A stretch of 64,000 bases of DNA from Halobacillus halophilus (GCF_020171985.1 NZ_JAIVAL010000007.1:124001-188000); one strand, 5' to 3'. Counted from the first letter of the stretch, positions 54,124-62,292 are shown. Numbers and translations are program-made. Notes: a model not told the origin generated them from the letters alone.

Positions 54124-54186
54124 CTACCCGCAACCATCACCACAGCCAACGCATTCAGCAACACTCAGACCACCGCATTTTTTCAA
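54124..54186 (-). CDS. Candidate 20-residue cysteine-rich peptide
   Basis: TTG 54186 with GGTGG 6 bases upstream opens a 20-codon frame ending ECVGCGDGCG, with four cysteines. It starts 18 bases after the membrane protein stop at 54204, so it may be the third cistron of the PadR operon. Chance cannot be excluded for so short a frame. Confidence 0.3.
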   Translation of the reverse strand: MKKCGGLSVAECVGCGDGCG

Positions 54187-54203
54187 TAAATTCCACCGGA
54201 TCC

Positions 54204-54848
54204 TTACTTGACTACATTTCTTTTCGCTTTGTGACCTCCTAGAAAAAGACCATTAAATAGCTGCCTTGCCGAAACATACACCATTGCCCCTATCGCAACA
54301 GCATATAAATCTAACCATAGCCCATCCTGATATTGTTCAGGCTGGGTAAACAGCATCGATGTTTGCAGCCCACTAATCATCAACGACGGCACCATAAAAA
54401 ACACCCAAGGATTTAATATCCACTTCCATTTGATTTCTTCTTGCAGCAAATGATGCATCAATTCACCAGCCCCAGCGAGAGAGCCTATATAAAACATTCC
54501 CATCCAAAGGCTATCCAAGGGAAATCCATTATCAAACTCAGGATGATAGTACTCCATGGCAAAGTAAGAGAGCAAACCGAGACCTGCAACCGTCCACACG
54601 ACAGACCACGCGAAACGAACCAGCTTATAGGTTGGAAAAAAAGACCTCTTGAACTCCTGGTTCAGCTTGACCTCATCGCCAAATGAGTCAATTACCAGAC
54701 GCACAGCTTCCTCTTCTGAATACCCTTGGATGAGAAGCTCTTTCAAATGTTCCTCGAGGTGTCCGACCATCTCTTCTCTCAACTCTTCCTTCTCCTCATC
54801 AGGTAGTTCCTTGGTGATTTCATCTACATACTGCTCAATCTCCTTCAT
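54204..54848 (-). CDS. Permease-prefix-domain (DUF1700-like) membrane protein
   Basis: The N-terminal 70 residues form the helical acidic domain usual in partners of PadR regulators: YVDEITKELPDEEKEELREEM and SEEEAVRLVIDSFGDEVKL. Four or five membrane helices follow (about 75-205). Such proteins are typically co-expressed with PadR and are thought to modulate envelope functions. Its start abuts the padR stop (overlap at 54848). 214 residues. Confidence 0.8.
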   Translation of the reverse strand: MKEIEQYVDEITKELPDEEKEELREEMVGHLEEHLKELLIQGYSEEEAVRLVIDSFGDEVKLNQEFKRSFFPTYKLVRFAWSVVWTVAGLGLLSYFAMEYYHPEFDNGFPLDSLWMGMFYIGSLAGAGELMHHLLQEEIKWKWILNPWVFFMVPSLMISGLQTSMLFTQPEQYQDGLWLDLYAVAIGAMVYVSARQLFNGLFLGGHKAKRNVVK

Positions 54849-55171
54849 TAAAATTCCCCCGCTGTATTTTCAATTAATGAATTGATCTGTTTCCAATCCT
54901 TAAGTTTTTCGGCCAATATCATACGTCCTGTTTCGGTAATGGAATAATACTTCCTCCGTCCACCAGCAGATCCCGTACTCCAATATGAGGTCACACATTC
55001 CTTTTTCTCAAGCCTCTTCAAAGCCGGGTACAGGGTCCCCTCGTTCATGTGATAGGCATCTTCACTCATTGACCTGAGCTTTTTAGTCATTTCATATCCA
55101 TAGCAGTCTGCTTGCGCCAGGATCGATAGCAACAAGATTTCAATGCTCCCTTTCATCAGCTCTCTGTCCAT
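54848..55171 (-). CDS. PadR-family transcriptional regulator
   Basis: The 107-residue protein has the PadR winged helix: MKGSIEILLLSILAQADCYGYEMTKKL, then NEGTLYPALKRLEKKECVTSYW and GGRRKYYSITETG. This is subfamily 2 (no long C-terminal helix). It likely represses its own operon through the inverted repeat over the -10 element. AGGTAATGCA precedes the start. Confidence 0.92.
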   Translation of the reverse strand: MDRELMKGSIEILLLSILAQADCYGYEMTKKLRSMSEDAYHMNEGTLYPALKRLEKKECVTSYWSTGSAGGRRKYYSITETGRMILAEKLKDWKQINSLIENTAGEF

Positions 55172-55187
55172 TGCATTACCTCCAAAT

Positions 55188-55228
55188 AGTAGTAATTACA
55201 TTGTATAACTACTTACATCGTAAAGCAA
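55188..55228 (-). promoter_or_regulatory. padR promoter with overlapping operator
   Basis: Minus-strand TTGCTT (55223-55228) and TACAAT (55200-55205) are 17 bases apart. The inverted repeat AGTAGT...ACTACT (55188-55193 and 55208-55213) brackets the -10 element, the expected place for autorepression. Confidence 0.6.
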
Positions 55229-55340
55229 GGTAATTTAACCTAATTTATTCCAATAAAAAGAGCCCTACCCCTGTATATGGTGGACTCGCTTATTAACTCA
55301 CTTATCAATTTTTACCCAAAGCAATTTATCGGTTTACTGA

Positions 55341-55384
55341 GCAATTGCCCCCTTTAACCGAAGACTTGAATTCGAGACATTTAT
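55341..55384 (-). repeat. Short 3'-of-gene repeat, copy 6
   Basis: The plus strand reads GCAATTGCCCCCTTTAACCG then AAGACTTGAATTCGAGACAT, the clearest copy. It lies 41 bases past the stop of the lipoprotein gene at 55425. Confidence 0.7.
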
Positions 55385-55424
55385 TACTGCTTATAATTTT
55401 TCCCTTCACTGGATCACCAACGGA

Positions 55425-55805
55425 TTAGCCTTCAATCATTTTAAGATATGGTATATGCTTGTCATTCACAATTGCTATGTTTACTTGTGTGTTTGTGTCG
55501 TATAACTTAACTCCAACCGGCAATTTATTTGCTGTACCGTTAGTAAAATTACTACCCTTATCCGTTTTCTTAGTTACTTCTCCTATTTGCTCATCTATTT
55601 TATAATCTAGTTCTTGAACCCACTCCACATCCTGGGCATTTGAATAAATAACTCCACCAAGAAGAACTATGTCTGCATTTTCATTATCCAAAAAATCTTC
55701 AGGTGTTGGATTCTCTATGGTCTGGATTTCATTAAAGCTGCTATTACAGCCAGTTAAAAGTAAGGATAAAACACCTAGTAAAGGTAGAATTATTGAAAGA
55801 TTTAT
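55425..55805 (-). CDS. Hypothetical lipoprotein with a non-canonical or lost start codon
   Basis: The coding frame clearly begins with a lipoprotein signal: NLSIILPLLGVLSLLLTGC, encoded from about 55802. Yet no ATG, GTG or TTG precedes it before an in-frame stop. GGGGAG (55812-55817) lies 6 bases before an ATA at 55805, where an ATG would be expected. Either ATA is used or the gene has been inactivated by ATG to ATA. A TTG at 55691 would remove the signal. The mature part has VLLGGVIYSNAQDVEW and ends IPYLKMIEG. Confidence 0.6.
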   Translation of the reverse strand: MNLSIILPLLGVLSLLLTGCNSSFNEIQTIENPTPEDFLDNENADIVLLGGVIYSNAQDVEWVQELDYKIDEQIGEVTKKTDKGSNFTNGTANKLPVGVKLYDTNTQVNIAIVNDKHIPYLKMIEG

Positions 55806-55900
55806 TAGTATCTCCCCTTATAAACTCCCTGTCTGATTTTCTCGCTTTTTAAAGAGATAACTCCAGTATGAACCCCCTTTTAGCTACCCTTTCCGTCACT

Positions 55901-57112
55901 CTATAAGCCCAGGTTTTTAGCGATAATGACTTTCATAATTTCATTCGTGCCGGCATAGACGGATGTGATTGGAATGTCTCTATACCTCCTGGCAATCTCG
56001 TATTCTTCCATATAACCGTAACCTCCATGAAGCTGCATACATTCCATCGCTACCTTTTTTGCCAGATCAGTGGTCCACCATTTAGCCATGGATACCTCAT
56101 TTACTATGTTCTTCCCTCCGATATGATTTACAATTAATTGATCGACAAAAGTCCTCCCGATTTTGACTTCTGTTGCCATTTCGGCCATTTTGAACTGGGT
56201 ATTTTGAAAGTCACTAATCCGTTTACCAAATGCTTTCCGCTGTTTTACATATTCCATAGTAAGTTCCAGCATTCTTTCAGCAGATGTCAGGGCACTTATA
56301 GCAACGGTCAGCCTTTCCTGTTGAAGTTTTTCCATTAAATAATAAAAACCCTTCCCCTCTTCTCCCAGCAGATGACTGACAGGGACTCGACAATCCTCGA
56401 ATATTAATTCCGAAGTATCACTCGCATGCTGCCCCACTTTATTCAATTTTTTCCCTTTTTTAAAACCCGGAACTACTCCCTCGGTGGCATCTACGACCAG
56501 GAGACTAATGCCGTTATGAGCAGGTACCGCTTCTACATCTGTTTTACAAACCACAATTACAAAATTGGTCGTAGCACCGTTTGTGATAAACGTCTTCTCC
56601 CCATTGAGAATAAATTCATCTCCGTCCTTTACCGCAGTGGTTTTGATAGCAGCCAGATCTGAGCCTGTCCCCGGTTCAGTCATAGCTACCGAAGAGATGA
56701 GTTCCCCAGTCGTACTTTTCGGAAGCCATTTCTTCTTTTGATCCTCCGTACCAAAAGAAGAAATATAAGGCATCACGATATCATTGTGTAACCCGGGGCC
56801 ACTGAGCCCCGCCCCAACTTTTTCCATTTCTTCCGCAAAAACAACGGAGTATCCGAAATCAGCATTCATCCCTCCATACTCCTCGTCCAACCAGGGACAC
56901 AAGAACCCTAACTCTCCAAGCTGCATCCAAAAGGAGTGCGGCAACTGGCGCTGCTCTTCCCATTGTTCGAAATGAGGGCGCACCTCTTTATCCAAATAGG
57001 ATCGTAAGGATTTGCGGAAAATATCATGACTCTCCGTAATAAATGGTCTGTCCAATTCTTCAAGTTTCCCGTGGTTCCTTTTCGTCTTAGATTCTTTCAA
57101 TGATGGTTGCAT
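55901..57112 (-). CDS. Acyl-CoA dehydrogenase
   Basis: This FAD enzyme oxidises acyl-CoA to enoyl-CoA. Diagnostic segments are present: YGGMNADFGYSVVFAEEM, SVAMTEPGTGSDLAAIKTTA (FAD/substrate loop), QLHGGYGYMEEYEIARRYRD and YAGTNEIMK, the last carrying the catalytic glutamate region. I start at ATG 57112, which has GGAGGAGG 8 bases upstream inside the thiolase 3' end, so the genes overlap by 26 bases. 403 residues. It is the last gene of the acyl-CoA operon. Confidence 0.92.
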   Translation of the reverse strand: MQPSLKESKTKRNHGKLEELDRPFITESHDIFRKSLRSYLDKEVRPHFEQWEEQRQLPHSFWMQLGELGFLCPWLDEEYGGMNADFGYSVVFAEEMEKVGAGLSGPGLHNDIVMPYISSFGTEDQKKKWLPKSTTGELISSVAMTEPGTGSDLAAIKTTAVKDGDEFILNGEKTFITNGATTNFVIVVCKTDVEAVPAHNGISLLVVDATEGVVPGFKKGKKLNKVGQHASDTSELIFEDCRVPVSHLLGEEGKGFYYLMEKLQQERLTVAISALTSAERMLELTMEYVKQRKAFGKRISDFQNTQFKMAEMATEVKIGRTFVDQLIVNHIGGKNIVNEVSMAKWWTTDLAKKVAMECMQLHGGYGYMEEYEIARRYRDIPITSVYAGTNEIMKVIIAKNLGL

Positions 57113-58223
57113 TTGCCATTCCTCCTCCTTCACAGATCGCTTGTAAACCATAGCGGCCACCGCTTCTTTCCAATTCATACATCATAGAAGTCATTAACCT
57201 TGCCCCTGTCGCTCCCAGTGGATGCCCCAATGCAATGGCACCTCCATTAGGATTTAATTTTTGTGGATCTGCCTGCATTTCCTGAAGCCAGTATAAGGGT
57301 ACAGGTGCGAATGCTTCATTAACTTCATAGGTATCCATATCCTTGATAGAGAAGTTCGCTTTTTCCAAAACTTGTTTGGTAGCCTCCACAGGACCCGTAA
57401 GCATCAATGTAGGGTCTGATCCTACAACAGAACGAGCTAAAATTTTGAACCTGGGCTTGAGGTCTAATTCTTCTGCTTTTTCTCTCGACATCAGCAACAA
57501 AGCCGCTGCCCCATCACTCATTTGACTCGAATTTCCTGCATGAATAACCCCATCCCTCTTAAAAGCAGGAGGAATCGCTGCCAATTTTCCAATGGTGGTA
57601 TCATCCCTTGGTCCTTCGTCATGCTTAACCAAGCTTGTCGTTCCATCTTCGAGATGAACCTCTAAAGGCAGGATTTCTCGACCAAAGCGATTTTCCTCTC
57701 TTGCTCGAACGGACCGCTGGTGACTTTCAAAAGCATACTCATCCAGCCTTTGCCTCGTGAAATTCCATCTTTCAGCGATTCTTTCCGCCGATAAACCTTG
57801 ATGAATCATTTCATATTTCGAGGTTAATGCTTCACTCCAAACCGCATGTTGCCGGGAAGTTCCCAATGGCACACGTGTCATACTTTCAACGCCTCCGGCT
57901 ATAACTATGTCCATATCCCCGCTGAGAATCGCCTGGGAGGCAAAATGGATGGCTTGCTGTCCTGAACCACACTGACGGTCAATCGTTGTTCCCGGCACAT
58001 GAACGGGAAATCCTGCCATTAAGGCTGCCGTTCGCGCGATATTCACCCCTTGTTCCTCTACCTGGGAGACACACCCCAATATAATATCTTGAATGGAACC
58101 TTTTGATACTCCCGTTCGTGCGACTAAATCTTTCAATAGGTCTGCCGCCATATCATCAGGACGCACGTTGCTCAACATTCCATTCTTTTTTCCGACCGGA
58201 GTACGAACTGCTTCTACTACCAC
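57087..58223 (-). CDS. Acetyl-CoA acyltransferase (thiolase)
   Basis: The thiolase cleaves 3-ketoacyl-CoA. The nucleophile lies in TIDRQCGSGQQA (near residue 88). EVNEAFAPVPL, the GHPLGATGARL histidine and the second cysteine CEGGGMANA are intact. GTG 58223 is the first ordinary start, but the family's N-terminus (MREVVVVEAVRTPVG) continues four codons upstream to an ATT at 58235, preceded by a stop. The true start may thus be ATT. Downstream it overlaps the dehydrogenase gene. Confidence 0.9.
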   Translation of the reverse strand: MVVEAVRTPVGKKNGMLSNVRPDDMAADLLKDLVARTGVSKGSIQDIILGCVSQVEEQGVNIARTAALMAGFPVHVPGTTIDRQCGSGQQAIHFASQAILSGDMDIVIAGGVESMTRVPLGTSRQHAVWSEALTSKYEMIHQGLSAERIAERWNFTRQRLDEYAFESHQRSVRAREENRFGREILPLEVHLEDGTTSLVKHDEGPRDDTTIGKLAAIPPAFKRDGVIHAGNSSQMSDGAAALLLMSREKAEELDLKPRFKILARSVVGSDPTLMLTGPVEATKQVLEKANFSIKDMDTYEVNEAFAPVPLYWLQEMQADPQKLNPNGGAIALGHPLGATGARLMTSMMYELERSGGRYGLQAICEGGGMANATIIERI

Positions 58224-58349
58224 TACCTCTCGAATAAATCATCTCTACCCTTCGTGCTTATTTAAATTTTTCACCTTCTAAAGCAAATCTAAATTCTCTG
58301 GTTATCATGAAAAAGTCAGCTTTTTCGTTAAGTGAAACATCTGCAATCT

Positions 58350-59117
58350 CTATTGAGGTGGCATTCGCAAAGCACCATCCAAGCGAATGACTCCACCATT
58401 TAAGTAAGCGTTTTCAATAATCGATGAAACTAATTGGGCATATTCTGTAGGGTGACCTAACCTGGATGGAAAGGGTATGTGTGTTTCCAAAGACGCTCTC
58501 ATTTCATCAGACAACCCTCCGAACAGTGGTGTGTCTATGAGCCCTGGAGCAATGGTTACTACTCGAATTCCGCTTTTGGCTAAGTCCCGCGCGATGGGAA
58601 GCGTCATGCCGGCGACTCCTCCTTTAGATGCACTGTAAGCCGCCTGGCCGATTTGTCCTTCATAAGCGGCTACAGAAGCTGTATTGATGATGACCCCGCG
58701 CTCCCCATTCTCATTTACAGGATTACCGACAAGTCTTTCAGCAACAAGACGAATGACATTGAATGTTCCCATTAGATTAATCTCCACTACTTTTTTAAAG
58801 CTCTCGTAGCTATGAGCGCGCCCTCTGCTCACCGTTTTCTCTGCAATTCCGATCCCAGCACAGTTGATCACTGTATTAAAAGAACCAAAACTTTCTTCCG
58901 TCCTATCCATGGCTTTCTTTACTTCTTCTTCGTTTGTTACGTCTGTCTTGCTAAAAATCACATTCTCTCCTAACTCTTCCACTAACCTACGGCCCTTCTC
59001 TTCTGCCATATCTAAAATTGATGCTTTTCCACCACCTTCAACGATTTGTCTTACAGTCCCTTCGCCTAGTCCTGATGCGCCCCCTGTTACAATTGCGATA
59101 GAATCTTGAACTCTCAT
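58350..59117 (-). CDS. SDR-type 3-hydroxyacyl-CoA dehydrogenase
   Basis: The 255-residue SDR resembles type-2 3-hydroxyacyl-CoA dehydrogenases (HSD17B10-like). The motif VTGGASGLGEGTVR is at the N-terminus, NCAGIGIAEKT is mid-way, and the catalytic Ser, Tyr, Lys lie in NTASVAAYEGQIGQAAYSAS and KGG. PGLIDTPLFGGL follows. It would oxidise the 3-hydroxyacyl-CoA before thiolysis. ATG 59117 has AAAGGAG upstream. It lies 4 bases after the CoA-transferase gene. Confidence 0.88.
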   Translation of the reverse strand: MRVQDSIAIVTGGASGLGEGTVRQIVEGGGKASILDMAEEKGRRLVEELGENVIFSKTDVTNEEEVKKAMDRTEESFGSFNTVINCAGIGIAEKTVSRGRAHSYESFKKVVEINLMGTFNVIRLVAERLVGNPVNENGERGVIINTASVAAYEGQIGQAAYSASKGGVAGMTLPIARDLAKSGIRVVTIAPGLIDTPLFGGLSDEMRASLETHIPFPSRLGHPTEYAQLVSSIIENAYLNGGVIRLDGALRMPPQ

Positions 59118-59121
59118 TCTT

Positions 59122-60288
59122 TCATTCTCCTTTCGATACCTTTTGGTTAGAATATCCAATTTCTTGTAAGATTTCCTCATTATGCTCACCAAGTTGAGGA
59201 GGGTGGTGCCGAATTTTCCCCTTTTCACCTGACAATTTTATTGGATTGCTAATCGTCTTCATCAATCCCAATTGGGGATGAGTAACTTCTTCTACCATCT
59301 CTCGTTGCTTCACTTGCTCATTCTCCGCCATTTCTTCAGGTGTGAGAACCGGAGCCACACAGGCGTCAACTCCTTCAAAAAGAGACATCCATTCTTTTAA
59401 TGTTTTTTGAAGAACGGATTGCTCAATCCCTAGTTTCATACGCCGTTGTTCTTCTATTGGGGCATCAAGTTTATCGATGAATTCTTCTCTGCCTATCCTC
59501 TCACAAAAGTTCTTCCAAAATTTAAATTCAAGAGCACCTATTGAGAGAAAACGATCGTCACGGGTTCTGTACACTTCATAGGCGGCTTTTCCGCCATTCA
59601 ATAAAAGTTCCCCGCGATCAGGCAAAGGCTCAGCACTTGCCCAACGATCCGGAAGAATGGTTTGCATCCAGGATATGACTCCATCAAGCATCGAGACATC
59701 CACGAATTGTCCTTTGCTGGATTTTTGAGCATCTATAATGGAGACCAATACACCAACAGCAGCCATTAAGCCTCCCCCGCCTAAATCTCCAATTTGAACC
59801 GATGGAATCATTGGTTTTTCACCAGACTGTCCTTGCAGATGCAAAAGGCCAGAATAACTGAGAAAATTCAAATCATGTCCAGGTTCATCTGCCATGGGGC
59901 CTGTTTGACCGTAACCTGTTATCGCACAATAAATCAGCTTTGGATTCTGTTTTTTCAGGACATCATATCCGAGCCCCAAACGTTCCATCACCCCCGGGCG
60001 GAAGGACTCTAACAATACATCTGCTGTTTTAACCAATTCCAAAAATACTTCCTGGTCTTCTTTTTCCTTAAGGTTCAGTGTGATGCTGCGTTTATTTCGA
60101 TTCAGAGAGAGAAACAGGGCGCTCTGGTCGCCTACTTTCGGAGAACTCCAGCGGGCATAATCACCAACTTCAGGATGCTCCACCTTGATCACATCTGCAC
60201 CAAAATCAGCAAGCAGCAACGAACAATATGGTCCTGGCAGTAATCTTGTCAGATCTAAGACCCGAATTCCTTCAAGAGGCAAAGACAA
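59122..60288 (-). CDS. CaiB/BaiF (family III) CoA-transferase
   Basis: A family III CoA-transferase or acyl-CoA racemase of 388 residues. It has GIRVLDLTRLLPGPYCSLLLADFGADVIKVE at the N-terminus in two parts, the LNRNKRSITLNLK loop, and the catalytic aspartate in EPGHDLNFLSYSG near residue 155. It could activate a carboxylic acid by CoA transfer or epimerise a 2-methylacyl-CoA. TTG 60288 is chosen because AGGAG lies 9 bases upstream; the TTG at 60297 abuts it. First gene of the operon. Confidence 0.88.
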   Translation of the reverse strand: MSLPLEGIRVLDLTRLLPGPYCSLLLADFGADVIKVEHPEVGDYARWSSPKVGDQSALFLSLNRNKRSITLNLKEKEDQEVFLELVKTADVLLESFRPGVMERLGLGYDVLKKQNPKLIYCAITGYGQTGPMADEPGHDLNFLSYSGLLHLQGQSGEKPMIPSVQIGDLGGGGLMAAVGVLVSIIDAQKSSKGQFVDVSMLDGVISWMQTILPDRWASAEPLPDRGELLLNGGKAAYEVYRTRDDRFLSIGALEFKFWKNFCERIGREEFIDKLDAPIEEQRRMKLGIEQSVLQKTLKEWMSLFEGVDACVAPVLTPEEMAENEQVKQREMVEEVTHPQLGLMKTISNPIKLSGEKGKIRHHPPQLGEHNEEILQEIGYSNQKVSKGE

Positions 60289-60342
60289 TCGATACAACTC
60301 CTTTCAACAGTCCTAAACATTTTGTTCTTGCTTTCGAAAATA

Positions 60343-60371
60343 ATACTAACAATTTTCAGATTATTTGACAA
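60343..60371 (-). promoter_or_regulatory. Predicted promoter of the acyl-CoA operon
   Basis: Minus-strand TTGTCA (60366-60371) and TAGTAT (60343-60348) are exactly 17 bases apart. The leader would be about 50 bases long. I found no convincing TetR palindrome in the intergenic region. Confidence 0.6.
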
Positions 60372-60502
60372 TACATTTAATTTTTAAACATACATTCAAA
60401 AATTAACTTCACCTTGATTAATCAGAATTTTTCCTCTACGATTTAAACAACTCTTAAAAAGATACATATAGAAAAGCCGACAGATTCAAGGAGGAACAAA
60501 AG

Positions 60503-61096
60503 TTGTCATTTAGAGAAAAAAAAGCAGCGAAGAAAAAAGAAGAAATTTTAAGGTCTGCAGCCTCTGTGCTGGATGCCAAAGGATTTCACCGTACAACAAT
60601 GGAAGATATAGCTTCAAATTTACTGATGACTAAGGGTTCGATGTACTATTATTTCAAAAATAAAGATGACCTTCTATATCAATGCCATCAAATGATTATG
60701 AAGATAAGCATTGAAAGAATTGAAGAAGCTGTTCATAGTTCATTAACACCCACCGAGAAATTAAAAAAAGCGGTGAAGGCGCATGTGACCCTCTCTACCA
60801 GCGAAAAATCGATGTTTTTGATGATGGACAAACCCAACCAGAATTTCTCAGGCGACCACCTCGATCACGCTCTAAAGCAAAGAAAAGAATATGCCAACTA
60901 TTTTGATGTGATCATCAACGAAGGGATTGAAAAAGGGGAGTTCGATCCAAGCATCGAAATACGTACCGTTCGATTCATTATTTTAGGTTCGTTAAACTGG
61001 ATCATGCAGTGGTATCGCGAAGATGGTCCACAGAGCGGTGAGCAAATTGCCGAATCTTTCGCCGCTCATTTAGTGCGGATTGTGGAAAAGAGGTGA
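60503..61096 (+). CDS. TetR-family regulator, probably of the acyl-CoA operon
   Basis: The 197-residue regulator has the N-terminal helix-turn-helix: EEILRSAASVLDAKGFHRTTMEDIASNLLMTKGSMYYYFKNKDDLL, split over residues 12-57. The C-terminal ligand domain resembles FadR/KstR-like regulators that bind acyl-CoA. The start is TTG 60503 with AAGGAGGAAC upstream. It is divergent from the acyl-CoA operon, which it probably represses until the inducing acyl-CoA appears. Confidence 0.88.
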   Translation: MSFREKKAAKKKEEILRSAASVLDAKGFHRTTMEDIASNLLMTKGSMYYYFKNKDDLLYQCHQMIMKISIERIEEAVHSSLTPTEKLKKAVKAHVTLSTSEKSMFLMMDKPNQNFSGDHLDHALKQRKEYANYFDVIINEGIEKGEFDPSIEIRTVRFIILGSLNWIMQWYREDGPQSGEQIAESFAAHLVRIVEKR

Positions 61097-61267
61097 TCCT
61101 TTTTCTGCTCCTCTGTTGGGCTGATTCATATACCAGGATAGTCATTCAACAGGTACAGACCCTATTTTTAATGGCCACGGAGTTTCCTTGTAGGTAGGCC
61201 CATAATCACAGCCATTCCCAATACCATTAACTTGCTTTTAGGATAATAACATATTAAAATTACCTGT

Positions 61268-61585
61268 ATGAAATTACCTTATCATCCACCAATAGAAAGT
61301 ATTCATTTCACAAAAGTCCTTCATGCATTAAGCGAACCCAATAGAGTGAAAATCATCCGGTGCTTAGACGAGAGTTATGAAAATAATTGTACCGCTTATT
61401 CTCTGAAATTGATGTTGCCGAAATCTACGGTTTCTCATCATATAAAAGTACTACGAGAGGCCGGATTGATCCAGGCCAGAATTGACGGAAAGGAGCACAT
61501 CTACTCTCTCAGAAGAGAAGAAATCGAAAAGAAGTTCCCTGGTTTATTGCAAACGGTAACGCAAATAAACGAAGAGGATATTTAG
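61268..61585 (+). CDS. ArsR-type winged-helix regulator
   Basis: The 105-residue ArsR/SmtB-fold protein shows FTKVLHALSEPNRVKIIRCLD and the recognition helix LPKSTVSHHIKVLREAGLI. The usual metal-binding Cys pair (ELCVCDL) is replaced by LMLPKS, so it is probably not a metal sensor. The single Cys in NNCTAYSLK and Cys at residue 33 could act as redox switch. It precedes an oxidoreductase and a peroxiredoxin-like gene and may bind the palindrome at 61697. Confidence 0.85.
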   Translation: MKLPYHPPIESIHFTKVLHALSEPNRVKIIRCLDESYENNCTAYSLKLMLPKSTVSHHIKVLREAGLIQARIDGKEHIYSLRREEIEKKFPGLLQTVTQINEEDI

Positions 61586-61592
61586 TCCTGTA

Positions 61593-61620
61593 AGAGCCAT
61601 GTCATTGGCTCTTTTTTTTA
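61593..61620 (+). terminator. Rho-independent terminator
   Basis: AGAGCCA and TGGCTCT form the stem, followed by TTTTTTT, just after the ArsR-type gene. Confidence 0.85.
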
Positions 61621-61660
61621 TGGCATTTTTAGTTAATCATAAAAAAAGTAAACCTAATTA

Positions 61661-61716
61661 TTGCATTCAAAATAAAACGGTGATAGTATTTTCTTCAGTT
61701 CGATGGTTTTCGAACT
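61661..61716 (+). promoter_or_regulatory. Promoter with inverted-repeat operator at the start point
   Basis: TTGCAT (61661-61666) and TAGTAT (61684-61689) are 17 bases apart. The exact inverted repeat AGTTCGA-N6-TCGAACT (61697-61716) begins at the expected transcription start. This is a classic repressor position, and the adjacent ArsR-type protein is the natural candidate. Confidence 0.65.
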
Positions 61717-61740
61717 ATAAAACTATTAGGAGGATCTATC

Positions 61741-62292
61741 ATGAAAAATATATTAGTCATTAACGGGCATGAGTATTGGTCATTTGCACCAGGAAGGTTG
61801 AACAGAACAATGTTCGAAGAAATTGTCAGCCGTTTGGAGGGTTCCTACAACATCAAAACTACCATTGTTCAGGATGGATACGATGTGAAAGAAGAACAGG
61901 AAAAATTCATGTGGGCGGATACAATCGTCTTCCAAACTCCTATTAATTGGTTCAGCTTACCGGGGGCTTTTAAATCTTATATCGATGCAGTATATGAACC
62001 TGGAGTTTTCTTCGGGGGAGATGCTGAGTATGGTCACAACGGCATGATTAGCGGAAGAAAATATATGCTTTCCACCACATGGAACGCTCCGGAATACGCG
62101 TTCAATGATCAAGACAAATTCTTTAAAGGTCAGGACCTTGAAGGTGCGCTTGATCACTTACACAACATGAACAAATTCGTGGGTCTTGAGCCACTGAAAA
62201 GCTTCGGTGCTCACGATGTCATGAAAAACCCTGATATTGATAAATATCTCACAGAACTTCGTGCTCACTTGAAAGAAGTATTCGACGTATAA
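61741..62292 (+). CDS. MdaB/KefF-like NAD(P)H-dependent flavin oxidoreductase
   Basis: The 183-residue flavodoxin-fold enzyme has the N-terminal NILVINGHEYWSFAPGRLNR flavin loop and WADTIVFQTPINWFSLPGAFKSYIDAVYEPG near residue 60-90 in two parts. This is the pattern of the MdaB quinone reductase group. It likely reduces quinones by two electrons with NADPH and protects against oxidative cycling. GGAGGATCTATC precedes the ATG. A peroxiredoxin-like gene follows after 47 bases. Confidence 0.88.
   Translation: MKNILVINGHEYWSFAPGRLNRTMFEEIVSRLEGSYNIKTTIVQDGYDVKEEQEKFMWADTIVFQTPINWFSLPGAFKSYIDAVYEPGVFFGGDAEYGHNGMISGRKYMLSTTWNAPEYAFNDQDKFFKGQDLEGALDHLHNMNKFVGLEPLKSFGAHDVMKNPDIDKYLTELRAHLKEVFDV

Noticed and set aside
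60300-60502. FadR-type operator between the acyl-CoA operon and the TetR gene
   Set aside because: The AT-rich direct repeats (for example AATGTAT) do not form a convincing palindrome matching known FadR sites.
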